DNA from: Bailinhaonella thermotolerans
GTDB taxonomy: Bacteria; Actinomycetota; Actinomycetes; Streptosporangiales; Streptosporangiaceae
Reading direction: 5' to 3'
DNA: 64,000 nt
Assembly (NCBI RefSeq): GCF_003594875.1
Contig: NZ_QZEY01000017.1
Span: forward strand, 62,001-126,000
The position numbers and the translations under genes were made by a program. Of the stretch, positions 18,474 through 26,485 are shown piece by piece. The notes under the pieces were generated by a model, which was not told where the DNA came from, made no database searches, and saw nothing but the letters and a program-made list of their open reading frames with translations. The first letter of the stretch is position 1; each line of letters starts with the position of its first letter.

Positions 18474-18488
18474 GTCCTCACGGGGAGG

Positions 18489-18821
18489 TCATTCAGAGGT
18501 GGATGCGTCCTCGTCGTACGGGTCCGGCGGGGCGGACTCCTGGGCGTAGGCGCGCGCCAGGCCGCCCAGCAGGTCGGCGTCGGCGTAGATGCGGCGGATC
18601 TGGCGCTCCATGACCCAGAACGTCACCGCGGCGGCCAGCAGCGGCACGGCGGCCGCCACCGCCACGGCGGACTTGGGGCGCTCGCCGATGAGGCGCAGGG
18701 CGCGCGCCCCGCCGGTGCGGGCCAGGCCCGCGGCGGTCACCGCGCGCGAGCGGGCGGCGGCGCCGGCGCGCGCGGCCACGGGGGCCGCCTGCGCCAGCAG
18801 GGAACCAGCAGGCAGGTTCAC
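18489..18821 (-). CDS. Small single-pass membrane protein
   Basis: 110 aa from GTG 18821 behind GAGAGGAAG. One transmembrane helix near residues 52-75 (SAVAVAAAVPLLAAAVTFWV) with a basic N-terminal side (positive-inside) and an acidic tail (PPDPYDEDASTSE). Function unknown. It is downstream of the nucleotidase gene on the same strand (119-nt gap). Confidence 0.6.
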   Translation of the reverse strand: MNLPAGSLLAQAAPVAARAGAAARSRAVTAAGLARTGGARALRLIGERPKSAVAVAAAVPLLAAAVTFWVMERQIRRIYADADLLGGLARAYAQESAPPDPYDEDASTSE

Positions 18822-18940
18822 GCTGAACTTCCTCTCCGTCGGTTGGCCAGGTTCACAGTGGCGGCGCGCCACCGGCCGCAAGACCGCCGGGCACGCGATC
18901 ACCCCCGGTTCGGGCCGCGGAGGGTGCTCGTCCGGTGGGC

Positions 18941-19531
18941 TCAGGCGTCCAGCTCCAGGGCCTTCAGGGCGAGGCGGTGGCACTCGTCCCAGGAGCGGGC
19001 GCGCGGCCCGGGCAGGCCGGCGTTGTACGGGGCGTCCATGCAGACGGCCCGGCGCCCGGCCGCGCGCAGCGCGGCGATGTTGTGCGGCGCGTCGTCGAAG
19101 AACAGGTCCAGGTTCAGGCGGGACTTGTCGTCCAGGAAGCAGATCTGGTCGAACGCCAGATCGTGCTCCTCCAGCCAGGCCGCCGTGTCGGCCAGGACCT
19201 GGCCCGGGCTCAGCCGGTCGGCGCAGAGCCGGTGGGTGACGATGACGATCTGGACGCCGCGCTCGCGCAGGTCCCGCAGGGCCTCGCGGGCGCCGGGAAG
19301 CGGCGGCAGGTCCCGCAGCAGCCCGTCCTCCACCGCCTGGCAGTGGGCGTCGAAGTACTCGCCGTCGTGCGCGAATCCCCAGCCCGACTCCGCCAGCGAC
19401 CAGCGGGCCGGGGCGGGCATCTGCTCCAGCGGAACGTTGTGGACCCGGTGCCGCCACGCGCGGAACGCCGTCCAGTACGCGCCGAGGGTGTCGTCGACGT
19501 CCACGCCGATGGCCTTCACAGGAGCGGTCAT
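18941..19531 (-). CDS. 5'(3')-deoxyribonucleotidase-like HAD phosphatase
   Basis: 196 aa from ATG 19531 with AAGGAAGGG upstream. HAD motifs in order: GVDVDDTLGAYW (nucleophile and acid Asp), VTHR (motif II), LDDKSRLN (motif III Lys) and FFDDAPHNI (motif IV). The order and spacing match the NT5C deoxyribonucleotidase type, which dephosphorylates dNMPs. Together with MazG-like, Nudix and NDP-kinase-like genes in this window it points to handling of nucleotide pools. Confidence 0.8.
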   Translation of the reverse strand: MTAPVKAIGVDVDDTLGAYWTAFRAWRHRVHNVPLEQMPAPARWSLAESGWGFAHDGEYFDAHCQAVEDGLLRDLPPLPGAREALRDLRERGVQIVIVTHRLCADRLSPGQVLADTAAWLEEHDLAFDQICFLDDKSRLNLDLFFDDAPHNIAALRAAGRRAVCMDAPYNAGLPGPRARSWDECHRLALKALELDA

Positions 19532-19739
19532 GCGCTGCCCTTCCTTTCGTTTCGGTGGTGCGGCGCCACCGTCGACGGCGCCCGCCGCGCGGCAACCGGC
19601 TGCGCCGCCGGCGCCTCCTGCGCGCCGGCCCGAGCCGTGCGGGAACGGCCGCGGCCCGCACGGTCGGCGGTGAAACCCGGCCCGAGGACGAGGAGGCGGT
19701 ATCGCCATCGACGAGTACGACGGGCTGTGGCGCGAGGAC

Positions 19740-20000
19740 ATGCCCAACGTGATCGACCCGGTCAAGCGCGCCCGGCGGATCGTGCAGGAGTACATGGACC
19801 TGGTCCCGGCCGCCGCCGAGGGCTGGTTCGACCAGTCGCCCGAGGAGACGCCCGCGCTGTATCTGATGCGGGACCTGCTGCAGCTGCTGGCCACCATGGG
19901 CGTACGGCCCGGCCAGGCCGTCGGCCGGGCGGTCGCGCTGCTGTTCCCCGGCGAGTCGGCGGCCGCCACCGACCCGGCTCCCGCGGATGACCCATTCTGA
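19740..20000 (+). CDS. Small protein of unknown function with an uncertain start
   Basis: 86 aa from ATG 19740. The frame remains protein-like upstream (IDEYDGLWRED) back to a stop near 19670. A perfect GAGGAGG lies at about 19690 but is followed only by ATC codons, not by ATG, GTG or TTG. Either translation starts at the weak-site ATG, or a rare ATC start or a sequence error is involved. The protein is acidic with helices ARRIVQEYMDLVPAAAEG and LYLMRDLLQLLATMGV. Family not recognised. Confidence 0.55.
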   Translation: MPNVIDPVKRARRIVQEYMDLVPAAAEGWFDQSPEETPALYLMRDLLQLLATMGVRPGQAVGRAVALLFPGESAAATDPAPADDPF

Positions 20001-20064
20001 CGCCGATCCCCCGGCCGCCAGACCGCCACGCCCGGACATGCCTCGCGCGTGGTACGGCGAACGC

Positions 20065-20095
20065 TGAAGCCCCAGGCACGACGCCTGGGGCTTCA
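20065..20095. terminator. Hairpin terminator of the CCCAGGC family
   Basis: TGAAGCCCCAGGC-ACGAC-GCCTGGGGCTTCA, a 13-bp perfect stem between convergent genes. Confidence 0.75.
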
Positions 20096-20212
20096 CTACG
20101 GTGAGCGCGGGTCAGCGGCGATGACGCGTCGCCCGCCGGCCCCGCTGGTCGGTCGCGATGCTCATCGTGCCCTCCCCGGCGTCCCGGGCCGGGTGGGCTC
20201 CCTCTCCCGGAG

Positions 20213-20458
20213 TCAGCCGGCCCAGGTCACGTCGAAGATCCGCAGCACCTGCGCCGTCTCATCCAGGTAGAACGACACCAGGCCGCGCCCGTCGCCGAAG
20301 GTCGTGCGGCGGAAGCGCCGGTCGTCGGCGATCACCCGCGCGTCCCACGGCCGCTCCAGCAGGTCGGCGACCCGGGACACCAGCGCGTCCAGCGCGGCGT
20401 CGGGCAGCCCGCCCATCTGCGCCAGCGCGGCCGTGTGGAACTCGACGCGGTAGCTCAC
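20213..20458 (-). CDS. RelE/ParE-type toxin
   Basis: 81 aa with the RelE fold pattern: N-terminal strand MSYRVEFHTAALAQM, two helices, then DDRRFRRTTFGDGRGLVSFY and a C-terminal strand QVLRIFDVTWAG. Such proteins are ribosome-dependent mRNA interferases or gyrase poisons. The ATG at 20458 overlaps the stop of the preceding gene (ATGA), so the pair is translationally coupled as toxin-antitoxin systems usually are. The partner is the DUF6247-like gene. Confidence 0.8.
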   Translation of the reverse strand: MSYRVEFHTAALAQMGGLPDAALDALVSRVADLLERPWDARVIADDRRFRRTTFGDGRGLVSFYLDETAQVLRIFDVTWAG

Positions 20459-20745
20459 CGGGAGGTCGGCCAGCGCGTCACGCGCGCGGCCTCGGCCTCG
20501 TCCACGAACCCCTCACCGGTGATCGCCGCCTGGGCGCGTGCGGCGTAGTCCGGCTGAGCCGCGGCGATCGCGTACAGCCGCCACTCGGCCAGCATGGCGC
20601 GCAGCTTCCGGTACCCCCACGGCTCATGGGCGGCGTCGACGGCCCGGTGATACTCGGCCCAGAAGCGGGCACGGTCGTCACCGGAGAGCATGGCCCCGAT
20701 GTCGTCAGGGTCGGGGTCCGCGGAGTGCACGGGCTGCGCCGTCAT
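20455..20745 (-). CDS. DUF6247-like protein, probable antitoxin
   Basis: 96 aa from ATG 20745. Sequence DIGAMLSGDDRARFWAEYHR, AAHEPWGYRKLRAMLAEWRL and the Ala-rich C-terminus match the DUF6247 family, which commonly precedes RelE-type toxins in actinobacteria. All-helical; no separate DNA-binding motif is obvious. It overlaps the toxin gene by 4 nt. Antitoxin role inferred from order and coupling. Confidence 0.75.
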   Translation of the reverse strand: MTAQPVHSADPDPDDIGAMLSGDDRARFWAEYHRAVDAAHEPWGYRKLRAMLAEWRLYAIAAAQPDYAARAQAAITGEGFVDEAEAARVTRWPTSR

Positions 20746-20806
20746 GCTTCCCAGCCTACTGCCTGCCGGGTCGGGGGCCGGTCTCTGATCCTGGTGCGCG
20801 GACGGC

Positions 20807-20837
20807 CGAAGCCCCAGGCGTTCTGCCCGGGGCTTCG
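20807..20837. terminator. Hairpin of the CCCAGGC family
   Basis: CGAAGCCCC and GGGGCTTCG arms (9 bp) with an imperfect inner part AGGCG/GCCC. Located just past the stop of the ACP-like gene. Confidence 0.6.
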
Positions 20838-20852
20838 CTTCGAGGGCGGGGG

Positions 20853-21110
20853 TCAGCGGCGGCGGCGTAGTTGTCGCTCGACCTCGGTCACCAGGTCGCC
20901 GACCGTGCGGGCGCGTTCGACGTCGCCCTGGCGCATCCGCACCTCCAGGCTCCTCTCGATCTCCCGCGAGACCTTGTCGGCGATCTGGCCCTGGACGCCC
21001 AGCTCCTCCAGGTCCAGATTGTTGTAGATCGCCGAGGCGGGGCGGCGCGTCTCGCGGGCGATGATGGAATGCAGGGTGCGCTCGATGTCCCGTCTGGTTA
21101 CCTCGCTCAT
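20853..21110 (-). CDS. Acyl-carrier-protein-like protein lacking the phosphopantetheine serine
   Basis: 85 aa from ATG 21110 with AAGGGAA upstream. Four-helix ACP pattern: RRDIERTLHSIIARET, LDLEELGVQGQIADKVSREI, SLEVRM, and the ACP-like ending ARTVGDLVTEVERQL. In true ACPs helix 2 begins with DSL, where Ser carries the cofactor; here the place reads ELGVQGQ with no Ser. It is therefore unlikely to carry acyl groups and may be a binding or adaptor protein of ACP fold. Confidence 0.6.
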   Translation of the reverse strand: MSEVTRRDIERTLHSIIARETRRPASAIYNNLDLEELGVQGQIADKVSREIERSLEVRMRQGDVERARTVGDLVTEVERQLRRRR

Positions 21111-21282
21111 GGGGTTCCCTTCTCGTGCAGACGGCTGTCTCCGGGCCACGCGCGTTCCGTTCGCGGGCCTGCTGTTCCCGACGCTGACGGCGCCGCTGCG
21201 GCGCACAAGGCTTCCGCGCGCGATTCGTCGCCGTGCGGTCTCGTCGCGGCTCCAGCCCTTCGTGCGGCCGGGGCATGACGAG

Positions 21283-21310
21283 GGAGGGTGGGTCCGTGGA
21301 CCCACCCTCC
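21283..21310. terminator. Hairpin terminator
   Basis: GGAGGGTGGGTCC-GT-GGACCCACCCTCC, a 13-bp perfect stem 27 nt after the stop of the DUF3307-like gene (minus). Confidence 0.75.
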
Positions 21311-21336
21311 GGTGACGGGCGCCGCTTCGGCCGGGG

Positions 21337-21708
21337 TCAGCCCAGCCAGGTCAGGGCCGCGTAGTTGATGACGAGGTGCATCGTGTTGTCCACCACGATG
21401 ACCAGCCACTCGGGCGTCGGCGGCGGTTCCGGGGCGCCGGCCTGCTCCCTCCGGTAGGAGGGGGGAGCCAGCAAGTTGTTCTTCACCCGGATCACGTGCT
21501 TGGCCACGCGGTAGTGGTCCAGTACGGCGTGGGTGCCGCCGATCACCAGCAGCGCCCACGGCGACTGGGTGATCAGCAGGAACGGCAGCGAGTACATCAG
21601 GCCGTGCACGATGGCCGGCCACCACCGCCTGAACTTCTGGGTGGCCATCCACTCGGACTGCAGGACGTAGTCGCCCACCAGGTGGGCGAGGAAGGACTCG
21701 GCCACCAT
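21337..21708 (-). CDS. DUF3307-like membrane protein
   Basis: 123 aa. Starts FLAHLVGDYVLQSEWMATQK, the DUF3307 signature (HxxxDxxLQ..W...K), followed by two to three hydrophobic segments (IVHGLMYSLPFLLITQSPWA and LVIVVDNTMHLVINYAALTW). Family members are small membrane proteins of unknown function, frequent in phages and plasmids. Its ATG overlaps the stop of the upstream gene (TGATG), so they form a two-gene operon. Confidence 0.75.
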   Translation of the reverse strand: MVAESFLAHLVGDYVLQSEWMATQKFRRWWPAIVHGLMYSLPFLLITQSPWALLVIGGTHAVLDHYRVAKHVIRVKNNLLAPPSYRREQAGAPEPPPTPEWLVIVVDNTMHLVINYAALTWLG

Positions 21709-22001
21709 CACGCCGCCACCTCCTGCGGGGCGTAGGGGCGGAGCTCGTCCAGCAGGCGCTGGGCGATGCCGGGCCGGTTCGAGGTGGTGAGGAGCTCGGG
21801 CCGGCACGACAGGTGCACCTTGCCGTCCCGCTCGGTGACGGTGAAGCCGTCCTGGTCGGTCTTGGTGTAGACGATCGTGTCCGGGTCCAGTCCGGCGCCG
21901 CGCGCCCAGATCCGGACGACCATCGCGGCGTTGTCGGGGTGGAGCGGTTCCACGGGGTCGGTGGTCTCGCGGACGTGGACGCCGTCGACGATGGTGGGCA
22001 C
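21708..22001 (-). CDS. Small soluble protein coupled to the DUF3307 gene
   Basis: 97 aa from GTG 22001, which has AGGGAGG 4-5 nt upstream; longer in-frame starts lack such a site. Beta-rich sequence (IVYTKTDQDGFTVTERDGKV) with no recognised domain. Overlaps the following gene by one base, implying translational coupling. Confidence 0.65.
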   Translation of the reverse strand: MPTIVDGVHVRETTDPVEPLHPDNAAMVVRIWARGAGLDPDTIVYTKTDQDGFTVTERDGKVHLSCRPELLTTSNRPGIAQRLLDELRPYAPQEVAA

Positions 22002-22169
22002 AGTTCCTCCCTGTTTGGTGTGTACGTTGCATTCGCACACCGTTGGGGGGTCGGGATGCCGACCAAGGACACGTGCCCTTCATCACCCGGCGGGGTTCCC
22101 CGCAGGGCCGGACGTCACGCCGGGGGCCCGCGGGGTCTGCCCGTCACATCTTCGGCCTGCTCGTCCCGG

Positions 22170-22415
22170 TCACGAACCGCCGGTCAGGCGCGAGGCCAGG
22201 TCGCCCATGGCCGCCTCGGGGGTGTCCCCCACGCCGACGCGGGACCCGTTCTCCGCCCACCACGCCGACGCCACCACGTCGGAGCCGAACGCCTCGCCCG
22301 GCACCTCCCCGGCGGGGCAGGGGAAGCACGCCCACTCCCCGCCCTCGTACACGCCCGCGTACCGGGTCTCCCGCACGGTCGCCCGTCCCGCCCGGACCAT
22401 CTCCTCCACATCCAC
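22170..22415 (-). CDS. Small protein of unknown function
   Basis: 81 aa from GTG 22415 with AAGGGA 8 nt upstream. The sequence (GEWACFPCPAGEVPGEAFGS, then GVGDTPEAAMGDLASRL) ends like HicB-type or predicted RNase H-like antitoxins, where a TPEEA-L motif closes the domain. No HicA-like toxin partner is visible next to it, so this is only a resemblance. Confidence 0.5.
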   Translation of the reverse strand: MDVEEMVRAGRATVRETRYAGVYEGGEWACFPCPAGEVPGEAFGSDVVASAWWAENGSRVGVGDTPEAAMGDLASRLTGGS

Positions 22416-23367
22416 GATGCGATCCCTTCTCCCGTGGCCACGCTCATCATGCCGGTCCGCCCGGATGCCGCAGCACCGTCCCCGCCCGCCCCGGCCCGCC
22501 CCCGCCCGGCCCGGCGTCCGCCTTCCGGTCGCCCGCGACCGGACCGCGCCCCCGTTCACGGGCCAGACCGCCCAGACCGTCCCCCCACACCTCCCTGACC
22601 GCCCAGCCGCGCTTCTCCGCCCGCCCCACGGCTCGGCCGGCGCCCCGGCCCCCTCCGGTCAGCGGCGCCTGCCCTTCTCACGCCCACGCCAGACGAGCAC
22701 GTGCGCGTACGCCGCCGGCCGGCGCCGTCCCGGACGATGCCGTCATCGTTTCCCCCCGCCGCCACCCCGCGCGGCCGCCTGCGTGACCGCCGCCTTCCGT
22801 CCGGCGTCGTCTTCCTCGCGCATGCCCGGCATGACCGCTTCACACATTTGCACCCGGCCTGAGCCGGCCACCGCCACCGCGGGCCAGGACCGCGGTGGCC
22901 TCGCCAGGGCCCATCGGCGCGACGGAACGGCGCGCGTTCATGGTGCTCTGGGGAGGGCGCGCGGGAGGGGCTCTGTCATCACCAGGCCCGGCCACCCCGC
23001 CGGGGCCCGGCCCCGGCGGGGAGAGCGGGAAGTGCTCCTCCGCGGCCTGGCCGGGGAACCGGTCGGCGCCTCGCTCCATCCGCGGCGGGCGGCGGGCGCC
23101 ACGACGCCTGGCTGACCGGGCGGTCCGGTGTTCCGCGCCGCGCCCGGTCGGCCACTCCCGGCACCCTCGCGTCCGCTGAGGCGGCCCCGCGCTGGACGGG
23201 GCCGGTCTCCCCCGCCCAGCGCCGAACCGCAAACCCGCCGCCCGCCCGCCCGTGCGCGGGCGGCGCTGCCCTCGGCGCGGTCCGGCCGCCCGTGCCCCGT
23301 GGGCCCGCCTGTTGCCTGAGGCCTGCCGTACGGACGGTTCCCCTCAGGCCGGACAACAGGAGAGGAC
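22416..23367. other. Long GC-rich intergenic region; no supported gene
   Basis: 950 nt without a convincing gene. Open frames exist on both strands but are Arg/Pro/Gly-rich, with no domain or ribosome site. It contains hairpins, for example CCCCGCCGGGGC-CCG-GCCCCGGCGGGG at 22995-23021 and GCCACCGCG/CGCGGTGGC near 22873-22899. An AT-richer patch (cacacatttgcac, near 22845) may hold a promoter. Confidence 0.35.
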
Positions 23368-24666
23368 ATGGTCAACAGCACGGGCCTGTCAGCGCGGGAG
23401 CAGCAGGCCGCGGCCGAGGTGTACCGGCTGCTTCCGCCCGCCGCGCAGGCCGAGATCATCCGCACGACCGACGTGGACATGTGCGCGCGGCTCATCGGTT
23501 CCCAGGCCGAGGGGGCGCTGCCGCCTGAGGTGCTGGCGGCGGCCCTGTCCCGGGACGAGGAGGCGGTGCTGTGGCAGCTCGCCCAGCGCGCCGATCTGCC
23601 GGCCGACGCCGTGCGCGCCCTGGCCGCGGACGGCAGCCCGGCCCGGCGACGGTCCCTGGCCGAGAACCGCAGCCTGCCGCCGGACGTCGCCGAACGTCTG
23701 TTCATCGTGGGAGACGACGCCGTCCGGTGCCGCCTGTTCGCCAACCCGGTCGTCCCGGGCGCGGTCAAGCGCCGCATCATCGAGGGCGCCTCGCCCCTGA
23801 TCCGGGGCGTTCCCGCGGCGCTGCACCGGGACCTCGACAAGCCCGAGTTCGCGCTGTGGTGCGCCAGGTCCCGCGACTCCCGGCTGGTGCCGCGGGCCCT
23901 GAACCACGTGGCCGAGCTCAGCCAGGCCCGCCAGATCGCGCTCCTGCGGGCCGTCATCCACCCGCCCCGGCTGCCGGTCGAACAGGTCATGGCCCGCGGG
24001 GGATGGCGCGACCCCTGCCACACGCTGCTCACCGGGGCCGTGGCGCTGGCCCGCTCGGCGGGCGAGGACGCGGCCCTGAGCCATCTGCGCCGGGAGCTGT
24101 CCGCGCTCGGCCCGCTCGCCGAGCACCCGCTGGACGAGGCGCGGCTGCTGCCGTTCCCCGACGAGCTGTGGGCCCTGCGGCAGCGGGAACTGCCCTGGCG
24201 GGACCTGACGGCCGCGGCGGCGCGCCGGCGGCTGTCGCCGGCGGGCTGCGCCGTGCTGCTCGCCCGCCCCGACCGGACCCCGCTGTTCACCGCCATGGCC
24301 CTCCTGGCCTACCTGGACGAGCCGCTGAGCCGGGATCTGGTGGTGACGCCGGACGAGCTCGCCGAGCTGTTCTCCGCGGCGCGGCACGACCCGGACCGCC
24401 GGGCGGCCGTGGCGGCCAAGCTGCTGGCCGAGACACCGCGCGTGGGCGCCTACGACCTGGTCTGCCATCTGCCCGCGCGGGAGGCGTTGACGGCCGTGCG
24501 GGACTGCAGGGGTGAGCTGCGGGAGTCGCGGCTGGCCGAGCTGGCCGGCGGGCTCCGCCGGGCGCTGGGAGAGACCGCACGGCCGTGGGCGGTGCTGGAC
24601 GGGCTGATCCGCCAGGGCACGGGCACGCTGGGCGAATGCGTCGCCCGGGCCGCCCGCGAGGAGTGA
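23368..24666 (+). CDS. Leucine-rich-repeat-variant-like solenoid protein
   Basis: 432 aa, ATG 23368 with AGGAGAGG upstream. The N-terminal half has units of about 22-24 residues with a (L)P(x)(D/E)(x)(L/V) core: LPADAVRALAADGSPARRRS, LPPDVAERLFIVGDDAVRC, VVPGAVKRRIIEGAS. This is the LRV pattern of alternating helices. No catalytic motif, no signal peptide. Similar in style to the gene at 12928-14427. Probably a protein- or nucleic-acid-binding scaffold; function unknown. Confidence 0.7.
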   Translation: MVNSTGLSAREQQAAAEVYRLLPPAAQAEIIRTTDVDMCARLIGSQAEGALPPEVLAAALSRDEEAVLWQLAQRADLPADAVRALAADGSPARRRSLAENRSLPPDVAERLFIVGDDAVRCRLFANPVVPGAVKRRIIEGASPLIRGVPAALHRDLDKPEFALWCARSRDSRLVPRALNHVAELSQARQIALLRAVIHPPRLPVEQVMARGGWRDPCHTLLTGAVALARSAGEDAALSHLRRELSALGPLAEHPLDEARLLPFPDELWALRQRELPWRDLTAAAARRRLSPAGCAVLLARPDRTPLFTAMALLAYLDEPLSRDLVVTPDELAELFSAARHDPDRRAAVAAKLLAETPRVGAYDLVCHLPAREALTAVRDCRGELRESRLAELAGGLRRALGETARPWAVLDGLIRQGTGTLGECVARAAREE

Positions 24667-24679
24667 GTCCACTCGGACA

Positions 24680-24708
24680 CCGCGGGGCCGGCCTGGCCGG
24701 CCCCGCGG
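24680..24708. terminator. Hairpin between convergent genes
   Basis: CCGCGGGGCCGG-CCTGG-CCGGCCCCGCGG, a 12-bp perfect stem between the solenoid gene and the minus-strand gene ending at 24710. Confidence 0.75.
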
Positions 24709-24709
24709 T

Positions 24710-25333
24710 TCACCGTCCCCGGCCGTGCGCGGACCTGGGGGTCCGGGCCTGGACGAGTTTCAGCCGGTCGCCGTCCACCTGGTAGCTGGTGACGGAGGTC
24801 GCCCTGTGCGCTCCCTGGGTCATCCGGCCGGCGATCACGTCGACCTTCTGCCCGTCCGCCACCGGGATGAGGGTGACCGACCGCTGGTGCTCCTTGCCTT
24901 TGTCGGGGAGCTTGCGCACCTCGTCCAGCAGCACGTCGGGATGCTCCCAGCACCAGTGGTCGTCCACGTGGGCGAACACGCAGTCGTGCGAGGTGGCCGA
25001 GCGCCGGCGGATGGAGCCCGGGCAGACCAGGATGCCGCCGGCGAGGTACGGCTGCCCCGCGATCCCGCGATGGGTGAAGGCGTCGGCGAACGCGGCCTCG
25101 CACAGCGCCTCGGGGTCGGCGCTGAGGACGGCCCGGCGGACCTGCTCGGCGCGGACGAGCTCGGCGACCTCCCGCAGCTGGGCGTCGGACCAGGCGCGCA
25201 CCTGCTCATCACCAAGGGGTACGGCGGGGCCGCCCGGTGCGGGCCCGGGATCGGGGCGGTCTGGCGGCTGCGGGCGGGAACCGAGCACGGCCCGCTGCCC
25301 CGGAGTGAGGGGCGCGGCGGATGGCGGAGTCAT
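24710..25333 (-). CDS. Conserved-looking protein of unknown function
   Basis: 207 aa from ATG 25333. The N-terminal 50 residues are Pro-rich; the rest reads as a folded domain (AWSDAQLREVAELVRAEQVR, GQPYLAGGILVCPGSIRRRS, CVFAHVDDHWCWEHPDVLLD). Three Cys and several His/Asp could bind metal, but no known motif is recognised. Divergent from the gene at 25489. Confidence 0.6.
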   Translation of the reverse strand: MTPPSAAPLTPGQRAVLGSRPQPPDRPDPGPAPGGPAVPLGDEQVRAWSDAQLREVAELVRAEQVRRAVLSADPEALCEAAFADAFTHRGIAGQPYLAGGILVCPGSIRRRSATSHDCVFAHVDDHWCWEHPDVLLDEVRKLPDKGKEHQRSVTLIPVADGQKVDVIAGRMTQGAHRATSVTSYQVDGDRLKLVQARTPRSAHGRGR

Positions 25334-25488
25334 GAGCAGGACGGTGCGGGTGCCCCCGGATCCGGCAGCGCGAGGGCGGACCCGGCGGCGCGAGGTCCGT
25401 GCCGTGCCGGGGCCGCCGCGAACGGTAGGCGGCGTCATTTCCTCATCGGCGCGCACCGGTGCGCGTCACTGGAGGCGCTTGGAGCGAC

Positions 25489-26361
25489 ATGTCACTACCT
25501 CCGCAACTGCAAAACATTCAGGACCAGTGGGCCCGGCTCGAGGCGCAGGTGCGGGCCGGCGAGCTGGACTACGCCGCGGCGCTGCAGCGGATCTGGGAGG
25601 TCCACGCCACCGACGCCGACGGCTACGTGTGGCTGTACGACCCCTCCTCCGATCCGGGCCGGCAATGGGGGCGCGGGCGCCCCGGGGAGACGCCGGTGGC
25701 CACCGATCCGGCGGCGTTCCGTGGCACGGCGGCCCCGATGTGGCCGGCCACGATCGAACAGCCCCCCGCCGAGGAGCCGGACGCCGCGCCGCAGGACGCC
25801 GCCGCGCCGGCCGCGTCGCCGTCCTCGCGGCTCAGCCTGCCCGACGTCCCCAAGAAGACCATGGCGATGCTCGGCGGCGGCCTCGCCCTGGCCGCCGTCC
25901 TCGGCGTGGCCGCGCTGAACTCCGGCGGCGAGGAGCCCCCGGCGCCGCCCAAGCCGCCGGCCACGTCCGCGCCGGCGCCGCCCGCCGCCTCGCAGCCGCC
26001 GGTGGAGCCCGCCGCGCCCCTGACGCCCGGCTACCCCATCCCCAGCTGGGCCGACATCGAGCGGATCCTGGCCGAGCTGCGGTCCGGGGACGTGGCCCGC
26101 GTCTCACAGGTGGTCGCCGACCCCGGCTCGGACCAGGTCCGCCAGCAGTGGGCGGCCGTGCTCAAGCAGTGGCACGACAGCGGCCGGCAGATCCAGGCCA
26201 GCGGGCTGGTGGGCCGCCCGGACGGGACGGCGCTGCAGATCTGGGCGCTGACCGCGCCGGACAAGAAGGCGGGCCCGGCCGCCCAGGCCGAGGTGGTGTG
26301 GGTTCAGGCCGATGGCGTCTGGAAGCTCAAGAAGCTGCCGGTCTTCCGCGCCGTGGCCTGA
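25489..26361 (+). CDS. Single-pass membrane protein with extracytoplasmic C-terminal domain
   Basis: 290 aa from ATG 25489. Cytoplasmic N-terminal part (QDQWARLEAQVRAGELDYAA, an amphipathic helix, then DGYVWLYDPSS), one transmembrane helix near residue 127 (MAMLGGGLALAAVLGVAALN), a Pro/Ala linker, and a C-terminal domain of about 110 residues (IPSWADIERILAELRSGDVA ... GVWKLKKLPVFRAV) that resembles a small NTF2- or Ig-like fold. Function unknown; could anchor or sense envelope changes. Confidence 0.65.
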   Translation: MSLPPQLQNIQDQWARLEAQVRAGELDYAAALQRIWEVHATDADGYVWLYDPSSDPGRQWGRGRPGETPVATDPAAFRGTAAPMWPATIEQPPAEEPDAAPQDAAAPAASPSSRLSLPDVPKKTMAMLGGGLALAAVLGVAALNSGGEEPPAPPKPPATSAPAPPAASQPPVEPAAPLTPGYPIPSWADIERILAELRSGDVARVSQVVADPGSDQVRQQWAAVLKQWHDSGRQIQASGLVGRPDGTALQIWALTAPDKKAGPAAQAEVVWVQADGVWKLKKLPVFRAVA

Positions 26362-26400
26362 CCGGCCGCCCCCGCGGCCCCTCCCCCGCCGACACACGCC

Positions 26401-26432
26401 AGATCCCAGGCCCCGCGCAGGAGCCTGGGATC
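26401..26432. terminator. Hairpin of the CCCAGGC family
   Basis: AGATCCCAGGC and GCCTGGGATCT form an 11-bp perfect stem with a 10-nt loop, 40 nt after the stop codon at 26361. Confidence 0.75.
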
Positions 26433-26485
26433 TTCCGCTGCCCGGAGCCCCGCACCGGGTGGCGGCAGGCGAGGCCGGGGGGCCG

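Noticed and set aside
22416-23367. Possible genes in this long GC-rich stretch
   Set aside because: All frames lack third-position periodicity consistent with one gene, domains or ribosome sites; several short overlapping frames (22684-22850 minus) looked like a chain of tiny genes but are too low in complexity to support.
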